A DNA stretch of 5,770 bases. Source: JBPCPM01 sp050999155. Its GTDB lineage: Bacteria; Actinomycetota; Thermoleophilia; Solirubrobacterales; 70-9. The translations under genes were made by a program, and so were the position numbers. This document shows, piece after piece, positions 1 to 5,042 of the stretch. The notes below the pieces were generated by a model that saw nothing but the letters and a program-made list of their open reading frames with translations, did no database searches and was not told where the DNA came from. The number at the start of each line of letters is the position of its first letter. The first letter of the stretch is position 1. The stretch is from NCBI GenBank assembly GCA_050999155.1, contig JBPCPM010000091.1:1-5770 (forward strand). The letters are read 5' to 3'.

Positions 1-480
1 GTCCATGACGACGTCGGCGCGCTCGCGCAGCGGCGCCAGCTGGGCGCGCTCGGCCCGGATCCCGTCGACGATCCGCCATTCCGGTGCCAGCGGGTGGCGG
101 CGGCGGGTCGTCTTGTAGCGGTCGAGCAGCGTTTCCTCGTCGGCCTCGAGGAAGAGCAGCTTCGGCGCCAGGCCGTCGCGGTCGAGGTCGACCAGCACCG
201 CCAGCAGTTCGTCGAAGTACTCGCCGCCGCGCACGTCGGAGACGACCGCGGCCCGCTCGACCGAGCTGCCCTGGTGGGTGAACAGCTCGCCGAGCCCGGC
301 GATCATCCGGGGCGGCAGGTTGTCCACGCAGAAGTAGCCGCCGTCCTCGAAGGCGGCGATCGCCTCGGACTTCCCCGCACCCGAGTAGCCGGTGATCATC
401 ACCAGCTCCACGGATGCCGGCGCGGGATCGTCGCCCCCGGAGGGCTGCGGGAACGGCGCGGGCCGGTCGGTGGCGGCCAT
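1..480 (-). CDS. rapZ: RapZ/YvcJ family P-loop nucleotide-binding protein (N-terminal 160 residues, cut by left edge)
   Basis: Seen: the ATG at 480-478 opens a frame that continues to base 1 without a stop, giving the first 160 residues of a protein that is usually about 285-300 aa. The Walker A motif GYSGAGKS lies at residues 31-38. It is followed by YFCVDNLPP (49-57), the VSDVR segment near residue 82 and FLEADEETLLDRYKTTRRRHPL-type sequence at 110-131, all hallmarks of the family. Residues 1-24 are a Pro/Ala-rich tail ahead of the first strand. Known: E. coli RapZ is an RNase E adapter controlling the GlmZ/GlmY small RNAs, and B. subtilis YvcJ binds and hydrolyses nucleotides. The role in Actinobacteria is less clear, so the family is certain but the cellular task is not. 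The missing C-terminal half would carry the RNA/metabolite-sensing domain. The start codon overlaps the uvrC stop by one base (TGATG), with a GGGTGG-like purine stretch just upstream inside uvrC, so it is probably translated by coupling. From the usual gene order, yvcK and whiA are expected beyond the left edge. Confidence 0.96.
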   Translation of the reverse strand, partial: MAATDRPAPFPQPSGGDDPAPASVELVMITGYSGAGKSEAIAAFEDGGYFCVDNLPPRMIAGLGELFTHQGSSVERAAVVSDVRGGEYFDELLAVLVDLDRDGLAPKLLFLEADEETLLDRYKTTRRRHPLAPEWRIVDGIRAERAQLAPLRERADVVMD

Positions 481-2357
481 CAGCCCACCCGGTGCAGCTG
501 CTCGTGGATGTCGCGTGCGAGCTTGCCGGGCAGTCCGGGAACCGCCTCGAGCTCCTCCCGGGAGGCAGACATCACGCGCTCGGGCGAGCCGAAGTGCTGC
601 AGCAGGCTGCGCTTGCGCGCCGGCCCGACGCCACGCAGCCCGTCGAAGACCGAGGACGTCATCGCCGTCGAACGCCGTCCGCGGTGGTGCTCGATGGCGA
701 AGCGGTGCGCTTCGTCGCGGACCCGCTGCAGCAGCTGCAGGGCCTGGGCGTCGCGCGGCAGGAGGATCGGGTCCGGACGGCCCGGCACGAAGATCTCCTC
801 GATCCGCTTGGCCAGGCTGATCACGGTCACGCCGCGCTCGACCAGCGGCTCGAGGACCCGCATGCCGGCGCCGAGCTGGCCCTTGCCGCCGTCGATCATC
901 ACGATCGAGGGCAGGGCGGCGAAGCTCTCGTCGCGGTCGGGGTCGTGCTCGGGCAGCCCGGCCTGCTCGAGGTGGTTGGCCATTCGCCGTCCCAGGACCT
1001 CCTCCATCGAGGCGAAGTCGTCGGGGCCGTCGCTGCGGTCACCGCGGATCCGGAAGCGGCGGTAGTGGGCCGTGGCGGGAACGCCACCCTGGAAGACGAC
1101 CATCGAGGCGACGGTGTGGGTCTCGCCGAGGTTGGAGATGTCGTAGCCCTCGATCCGTACGGGCGGCTCGTCGAGGCCCAGCGCCTCCTGGAGGTCGCCG
1201 AGGGCGGCCGCCCGACGCTCGACGCGCTGCTCGGAGCGCAGCCGGTCCTGCTCGAGCGCGAGGCCGGCATTGCGCTCGGCGAGCTCGCGCAGGCGCCGCT
1301 TGTCGCCGCGCTCTGCCACGCGCAGCTCGACGGGCGATCCCCTTCGCTCGGCCAGAGCCTCGCTGACAACCTCGGTTCGCTCTGCCAACTCCTTGCCCAC
1401 CACCACCAGCCGCGGCACCTGGGGGGCCGCGCCGTAGTACTGCAGGAGGAACTGCTCGGCCACGTGGCCGTGGTCGCGCCCTTCCACGTTGGTCAGGTAG
1501 AAGCTCTGGCGGCCGCCCAGGATGCCGTCGCGCAGCTGGAAGACCTGGGCGTTGGCCACGCCGTCACGCACGGCGACCCCGATCAGGTCGGCGGTGCCCG
1601 CCGCGTCGTTGGCCACGCGCTGGCGTTCGAGCAGGGAGCGGACCCCGTCGAGCCGGTCGCGGAAGACGGCGGCCTGCTCGAACTGCTGGTCGCGGGCCGC
1701 GGCGTCCATCTTGTCCTGCAGGTCACGTTCGACCTGGTCGTAGCGCCCGGAGAGGAAGTCGGCGATCGCGTCGATGCCCCGACGGTACTCGGCCTGGTCG
1801 ATGTAGCCCACGCACGGTGCCCCGCAGCGCTTGATGTAGTAGTCGAGGCAGGGGCTGCCGGACCGCCGGCCGGGCTCCGTGCCGTCGCACGTCCGGTACT
1901 GGAAGAGCTTGCCGAGCAGGTCGAGCGTCTCGCGCACCCGCTTGGCGCTCGAGTACGGCCCGAAGTACTGGCGGGTCCCCCGGTGCTTTTCGCGCGTGAA
2001 GTAGACGCGGGGGTACTCCTCGTCGTAGCTGATGGCCACGTAGGGGTAGGACTTGTCGTCGCGCAGCCGGATGTTGAACCGCGGCCGGTGGCGCTTGATG
2101 AAGGTCTGCTCGGTCAGCAGGGCCTCGGCCTCGGTCTGGGTGACCACGAACTCGATCTCCTCGACGCGGGCGATCATCTCCCGGTTGGAGCTCGAGCCCT
2201 TGGAGAAGTGGCCCGCGACCCGCTTGCGCACCGACTTGGCCTTGCCGACGTACAGGACGCGGCCGCGTCGGTCGCGGAACAGGTAGACGCCAGGGGCGTC
2301 GGGCAGCGTGCGTCGCTGCTCGGCGACGGAGGAGATCGAGGTGCGGTCGGGGCTCAT
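480..2357 (-). CDS. uvrC: UvrABC system protein C (excinuclease subunit C)
   Basis: UvrC makes the two incisions either side of a DNA lesion marked by UvrA/UvrB in nucleotide excision repair in the cytoplasm. The 625-aa product is full length for the family. Domains in order: the GIY-YIG nuclease for the 3' cut at about residues 20-100 (GVY at 23-25, YVG at 36-38, Arg44, Glu83); a four-cysteine cluster Cys157, 170, 178 and 182, in the position known to hold an Fe-S cluster in UvrC; a UVR motif for UvrB contact at about 203-238; the RNase H-like nuclease for the 5' cut at about 400-555; and a helix-hairpin-helix pair at about 571-622. Residues matching the E. coli catalytic set are present by motif: Asp406 in GYDISN, Asp447 in DDFASM, Asp489 in MIDGGKGQL and His551 in DEAHRFAI. 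No key residue appears lost. The ATG at 2357 is preferred because it puts the GIY motif at the usual distance and has GAGG (2369-2366 on the minus strand) eight bases upstream. It is first in an operon with rapZ. Confidence 0.98.
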   Translation of the reverse strand: MSPDRTSISSVAEQRRTLPDAPGVYLFRDRRGRVLYVGKAKSVRKRVAGHFSKGSSSNREMIARVEEIEFVVTQTEAEALLTEQTFIKRHRPRFNIRLRDDKSYPYVAISYDEEYPRVYFTREKHRGTRQYFGPYSSAKRVRETLDLLGKLFQYRTCDGTEPGRRSGSPCLDYYIKRCGAPCVGYIDQAEYRRGIDAIADFLSGRYDQVERDLQDKMDAAARDQQFEQAAVFRDRLDGVRSLLERQRVANDAAGTADLIGVAVRDGVANAQVFQLRDGILGGRQSFYLTNVEGRDHGHVAEQFLLQYYGAAPQVPRLVVVGKELAERTEVVSEALAERRGSPVELRVAERGDKRRLRELAERNAGLALEQDRLRSEQRVERRAAALGDLQEALGLDEPPVRIEGYDISNLGETHTVASMVVFQGGVPATAHYRRFRIRGDRSDGPDDFASMEEVLGRRMANHLEQAGLPEHDPDRDESFAALPSIVMIDGGKGQLGAGMRVLEPLVERGVTVISLAKRIEEIFVPGRPDPILLPRDAQALQLLQRVRDEAHRFAIEHHRGRRSTAMTSSVFDGLRGVGPARKRSLLQHFGSPERVMSASREELEAVPGLPGKLARDIHEQLHRVG

Positions 2358-2365
2358 CGGCGGGG

Positions 2366-2369
2366 CCTC
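2366..2369 (-). promoter_or_regulatory. Ribosome binding site of uvrC
   Basis: GAGG on the minus strand, eight bases before the uvrC ATG at 2357. It is short but correctly spaced, and it supports that ATG as the start over downstream alternatives. Confidence 0.5.
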
Positions 2370-2406
2370 GGAGGGCGGCGGGACACGGGCTGCGCTCCGG
2401 CCTTCG

Positions 2407-2412
2407 AGGGTA
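2407..2412 (-). promoter_or_regulatory. Possible -10 element for uvrC-rapZ
   Basis: The minus strand reads TACCCT here, which fits the TANNNT -10 pattern of actinobacterial housekeeping promoters. Transcription would start near base 2400 and give a leader of about 40 bases before the uvrC ATG. No convincing -35 hexamer is visible at 16-19 bases, so the call rests on one short motif in the right place and is weak. Confidence 0.25.
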
Positions 2413-2484
2413 GATGGTCGCCCTGCGGCGCCATCGACGACCGGGTGGGTCCCCGCGCTGCGAACTCCCGGGCCGCGCGCGCTC

Positions 2485-2510
2485 GATCGGGGAGTCCGCA
2501 GGCGGATCGG
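2485..2510. promoter_or_regulatory. Operator-like palindrome inside a direct repeat
   Basis: A perfect 12-base interrupted palindrome, TCCGC-AG-GCGGA (2495-2506), lies between two GATCGG copies (2485-2490 and 2505-2510) whose starts are 20 bases apart, about two helical turns. It sits roughly 50-75 bases upstream of the predicted start of the stress operon and about 75 bases upstream of the possible uvrC -10, a reasonable place for a regulator binding site. Short GC palindromes are common by chance in DNA this rich in G and C, and no known regulator consensus is recognised. Confidence 0.2.
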
Positions 2511-2545
2511 TGAAAACCCCGCTGGCGCGACGCGGCGGCACAGCC

Positions 2546-2551
2546 TACGAT
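2546..2551 (+). promoter_or_regulatory. -10 element TACGAT of a likely leaderless promoter for the USP operon
   Basis: TACGAT matches TANNNT, and its last base is followed by exactly seven bases and then the A of an ATG at 2559. In Actinobacteria this spacing is typical of leaderless promoters, where transcription begins on the first base of the start codon. The -35 region (about 2522-2528, CTGGCGC) is poor, as is common for this class. It is the best rightward promoter candidate visible in the gap between uvrC and the USP genes. If the small ORF at 2559 is not translated, the same promoter would instead give the first USP gene a 98-base leader. Confidence 0.45.
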
Positions 2552-2558
2552 GCGCGGC

Positions 2559-2660
2559 ATGGAGTCGCGACCATCACTGGCGGTGCCCGCCACCCCCCAC
2601 TCCACCGACGGCAAGCGGCGAGACAACGACCGCCCTCGACGGGGACCGGTCGCCCGGTGA
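2559..2660 (+). CDS. Candidate leaderless 33-aa leader peptide overlapping the first USP gene
   Basis: ATG at 2559-2561 opens a 33-codon frame ending in TGA at 2658-2660. The peptide begins MESRPSLAVP, and its second half is rich in Arg, Asp and Pro (for example KRRDNDRPRRGP). It has no hydrophobic segment, cysteine or known motif, and I recognise no family. Two features argue that it is real. The ATG lies exactly seven bases after a -10-like TACGAT, as for leaderless mRNAs. Its stop also overlaps the GTG of the downstream gene as GTGA, the same 4-base junction as between the first and second USP genes. The inferred role is to deliver ribosomes to the USP start by termination-reinitiation, since the GTG at 2657 has only a distant GGGGA as a Shine-Dalgarno sequence. 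It may equally be a chance frame, as GC-rich DNA has many. Confidence 0.38.
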   Translation: MESRPSLAVPATPHSTDGKRRDNDRPRRGPVAR

Positions 2661-3076
2661 GCTATCGGTCGATCCTCGTTGCCTACGACGGGTCCGAGGG
2701 AGCGCGATCCGCCCTGACCCGGGGCTCCGACCTGGCCCGGCAGGCCGGGGCGGCGACGACGGTGGTGTGCGCCGTGGACGACGATTCGGACAGCAAGCGC
2801 CACCAGCAAGCTCGCGCCGACGCACGCGCACTGCTGGCGGAGGCCGAGCAGGCGGCAGGTCGCGACCTCGGCGTCGACAGCTGGGTGCTCGGCAGCCCCC
2901 CGGTCGAGGCGGTTCTCGGGGCTGCCCGCGAGATCGGCGCCGACCTCATCGTCACCGGGTCTCGTGGGCGCGGTCGCGCCGCCCACGCCCTGTTGGGGAG
3001 CTTCTCCGACGGGATCATCCGGGGCGCGGGCTGTGATGTCCTCGTCACCCAGCCCCGAAACGGCGACGACCCGTGA
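2657..3076 (+). CDS. Universal stress protein, single domain, ATP-binding type
   Basis: A 139-aa product, normal for a one-domain UspA-family protein. The first strand and loop read YRSILVAYDGSEG with the nucleotide-contacting Asp11. The C-terminal signature is complete: G101-S-R-G104, nine residues, then G114-S115, followed by the last strand CDVLVTQ. Known: USPs with this G-x2-G-x9-G-S/T motif bind ATP, usually act as dimers in the cytoplasm, and are induced by starvation, hypoxia or other stress. The specific task here is unknown. The GTG at 2657 was chosen because the USP fold begins right after it. The frame stays open upstream to an ATG at 2414, but those 81 residues are unstructured Arg/Gly/Pro-rich sequence running through the presumed promoter. 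Only a weak GGGGA (2641-2645) precedes the start, and the start overlaps the stop of a small upstream ORF. Its own TGA overlaps the next gene's GTG (GTGA), so it is the first USP of a tight operon. Confidence 0.92.
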   Translation: MSYRSILVAYDGSEGARSALTRGSDLARQAGAATTVVCAVDDDSDSKRHQQARADARALLAEAEQAAGRDLGVDSWVLGSPPVEAVLGAAREIGADLIVTGSRGRGRAAHALLGSFSDGIIRGAGCDVLVTQPRNGDDP

Positions 3077-4032
3077 ACGACGTCCCCGCACGGACGCTCT
3101 TTTGCTTCGACGGGTCCGAGCCGGCACGACGGGCCATCGCCGACGGCAGCCGGCTGCTGGAGCCGGGCCCCGCCGCCGTCGCCGTGGTCTGGAGTCGACC
3201 GATCTCACTCCCCACCCGCGCCGGTCTGATGACCCCCGGGTTCGAGGACACCTGGGGCGAGATCGAGGCCATGGCCGAGGGACGGGCGGCCGAGACGGCG
3301 GCGTCGGCCGTCGAGACACTCGCGCACCAGGGCTGGGAACCCGAGGCTCTCACCCTGGCCGCGCCCTCGAGCGTGCCGGACGAGCTCAGCGCGAGCGCCG
3401 AGGTCGAGAACGCCCCGGTGGTCGTCGTGGGGACGCACGGCGCGGGCGGACGGCACCGAGCCCTGCTGGGAAGCGTCTCGACCGCGTTGCTGTACCGCCT
3501 CCGCCGACCGCTGCTGGTGGCGGGCCGCCCGCCCCGCGACGGCGAGCCGGAGACGCCGCCCGAGGGGCCGGTGATCATCGGCTACGACGCGTCGCCGGCA
3601 GCCGACTCCGCCATCTCCGCCGTGGCCAGGCTGTTGCGCCCACGCAAGGTCCTCGTCGCCAACGTCTGGAACGCCGTCGACACGAGCGTCGGCCTGCTGG
3701 CCATCCCGGCCGATATCGCCCAGAGCGCCAAGGCGGAGCTGCGGAGCCGAGCCCAGCAGGAATCCACCCAGATCGCCGAGGCGGGCGCAGCCATCGCCCG
3801 GGAGCGCGGGCTCGATGCGGGCCCGCTGCCGTGCCGGTCGCGTGGGGCCGCCTGGGAAACACTGCTGCGCGCGGCTTCTGACCACGACGCCGCCGCGGTG
3901 GTGGTCGGCGCCCGCGGCCGATCGCGGATCGCGTCGACGGTCCTGGGCAGCACCTCGGCGGGCGTGATGCACCACGCGCGGGTTCCGGTCCTGGTCGCCC
4001 ACGAGACGCCGACAGGCGCCGACGGCCAATGA
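3073..4032 (+). CDS. Tandem-domain universal stress protein, both ATP sites intact
   Basis: A 319-aa protein with two USP domains, at about residues 5-151 and 165-310, joined by a short Pro/Glu-rich linker (RPPRDGEPETPPEGP). Domain 1 has CFDGS with Asp13 and the signature G120-T-H-G123, nine residues, G133-S134. Domain 2 has GYDAS with Asp172 and G279-A-R-G282, nine residues, G292-S293. Both therefore look able to bind ATP. Known: tandem USPs of this length are common in Actinobacteria. M. tuberculosis Rv2623 is a well-studied ATP-binding example linked to growth restraint in latency, but no orthology to it is claimed. The GTG start overlaps the preceding TGA by four bases, and no Shine-Dalgarno sequence is visible, which points to translational coupling. 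The ATGA overlap at the 3' end links it in the same way to the third gene. The two domains are diverged from each other, so this is an old fusion and not a recent duplication. Confidence 0.94.
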   Translation: MNDVPARTLFCFDGSEPARRAIADGSRLLEPGPAAVAVVWSRPISLPTRAGLMTPGFEDTWGEIEAMAEGRAAETAASAVETLAHQGWEPEALTLAAPSSVPDELSASAEVENAPVVVVGTHGAGGRHRALLGSVSTALLYRLRRPLLVAGRPPRDGEPETPPEGPVIIGYDASPAADSAISAVARLLRPRKVLVANVWNAVDTSVGLLAIPADIAQSAKAELRSRAQQESTQIAEAGAAIARERGLDAGPLPCRSRGAAWETLLRAASDHDAAAVVVGARGRSRIASTVLGSTSAGVMHHARVPVLVAHETPTGADGQ

Positions 4033-4931
4033 CCGAGGCGCCTACACGCGCTGCCGGGAGGGGCGTGCCCCAGGGTGCCGCGGAGACGGGACTGGTCGGC
4101 TACCGGCCGGGCCCCGAAGGCGACGACACGGTGGCCCTGGTTGCGGCCTTGGTGGCACCAGGAGCTCGGCTCATCGTTGCCGAAGTGGACTTGGGCTCCA
4201 CTCGAAGTGGCCCTGCGACCGGCGGCGAAGCGGACGACCGCCTTCGCGCAGCGCTTGAAGACCTGCGCCGCACGTACGCCTCGGTCGACCATCGCAAGCT
4301 CATGGCTCCGCCCGGCCTGCCGGCGTGGGAGGCCACCGCGACCGCCCTTCGAGCGGCGGCAGCCGAGGTTGCCGCCGACCTCCTCGTCGTCGGGGCGACC
4401 CATCGCGGCCCGCTCGCCCGCCTGCTCCGCCGCACCCTCGGCGACCGCATCGCGCAGGAGCTGCCGTGCGCCCTGGCGGTCGCGCCGAACGGCTTCGCGG
4501 TGTCGGATCGCGCCGGTCCCCCGACGGTCGGCGTTGCCTTCGACGGGTCCCCGTCGGCCTGGTCGGCGCTGGCCTGGGCCCGGCACTGGGCCAGCCTGCG
4601 CGACGGCACCGTCCGGGTCGTAACCGTGGCCGAGCCCTCGGCCATGCATCACGGGGCTGCCCTGCGCACGGCTGCCGCCCGCACGGCAGAGCTCGGTCGG
4701 CGTCACGAGCAGGCACTGGCGTCCCCGGGCGAGGTCCGACTGGACGGGGCAATGGTGCACGGCGATCCCGGTGACGTGCTGATCGGTCTCTCCGACGAGC
4801 TCGACCTCATTGTCTGTGGGTCGAGCAGCCACGGATCTGTCGGGCAACTCCTCCTCGGCGGCGTCTCCCACCGGTTGCTCGCGGATGCCGCCTGCCCGGT
4901 GGCCATCATCCCTCGCCCCTCCGATAGCTAA
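4029..4931 (+). CDS. Tandem-domain universal stress protein with degenerate ATP sites
   Basis: A 300-aa protein with two USP-like domains, at about residues 20-153 and 165-296. The fold pattern is clear: the strand ADLLVVGATHRG and final strand PCALAVAP in domain 1, and TVGVAFDGS plus DLIVCGSSSHGS and CPVAIIP in domain 2. The nucleotide signature is broken in both. Domain 1 has G122-A-T-H125, nine residues, R135-T136, and its first loop reads GYRPGPEG with Arg26 where the family has Asp. Domain 2 keeps Asp172 but has G264-S-S-S267, nine residues, G277-G278. Known: USPs lacking the G-x2-G-x9-G-S/T motif, such as E. coli UspA, do not bind ATP. Inferred: this is a non-ATP-binding partner of the two upstream USPs, perhaps forming mixed oligomers. 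The ATG at 4029 overlaps the upstream stop as ATGA, so translation is probably coupled. The N-terminal 20 residues are a flexible Ala/Gly/Arg-rich tail. Confidence 0.9.
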   Translation: MTEAPTRAAGRGVPQGAAETGLVGYRPGPEGDDTVALVAALVAPGARLIVAEVDLGSTRSGPATGGEADDRLRAALEDLRRTYASVDHRKLMAPPGLPAWEATATALRAAAAEVAADLLVVGATHRGPLARLLRRTLGDRIAQELPCALAVAPNGFAVSDRAGPPTVGVAFDGSPSAWSALAWARHWASLRDGTVRVVTVAEPSAMHHGAALRTAAARTAELGRRHEQALASPGEVRLDGAMVHGDPGDVLIGLSDELDLIVCGSSSHGSVGQLLLGGVSHRLLADAACPVAIIPRPSDS

Positions 4932-5042
4932 CCACGATCGGCGCAGCATCCTCGTCGGCATCGAGGACCCCGACCGCGGACATGACGCGGTGGCCCTCGC
5001 GGTGTGCTGGCGCAGGCGTCGTTCAACACCCGCGGGCGATAG
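4930..5042 (+). pseudogene. Remnant of the 5' end of a fourth USP gene
   Basis: Directly after the third USP stop (TAA at 4929-4931), a frame starting at 4930 reads NHDRRSILVGIEDPDRGHD and then AVALAV. This has the shape of a USP first strand, loop and first helix, and resembles the same part of the third gene (LVGYRPGPEGDDTVALVAAL). There is no ATG, GTG or TTG start in frame close upstream. After AVALAV (to base 5004) the frame turns into CWRRRR. If the repeated TG in GTGTG (5002-5006) is skipped, it continues as LAQAS (5007-5021), a typical helix ending, and stops at TAG 5040-5042. The similarity ends near 5021, where the stop codon of the convergent gene (5023-5025) lies. The reading is a decayed, truncated USP copy that once continued the operon. 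A chance resemblance over about 30 residues cannot be excluded. Confidence 0.42.

Noticed and set aside
94..1065. A 323-codon plus-strand frame across rapZ and the uvrC 3' end
   Set aside because: It overlaps two well-supported minus-strand genes, and its translation is Arg/Ser/Pro-rich without motifs.
414..2513. A 699-codon open frame on the plus strand opposite uvrC
   Set aside because: It is the antisense of a complete uvrC with all catalytic motifs. In GC-rich genes the complementary frame often lacks stops, and the product shows no recognisable domain and composition-driven repeats.
2414..2656. An N-terminal extension of the first USP from an ATG at 2414
   Set aside because: The 81 extra residues are unstructured Arg/Gly/Pro sequence across the probable promoter, while the USP fold starts immediately after the GTG at 2657.
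2354..3319. A 321-codon minus-strand frame through the promoter region and first USP gene
   Set aside because: It is a low-complexity Arg/Pro-rich product antisense to the intact USP gene, and it overlaps the uvrC start.
4950..4990. Two short hairpins (CCTCG/CGAGG at 4950-4966 and CCGCG/CGCGG at 4974-4990) as a terminator for the convergent genes
   Set aside because: The stems are only five pairs with seven-base loops and no T-run follows on either strand, which is expected by chance in this composition. No intrinsic terminator was found between the USP operon and the PASTA gene.
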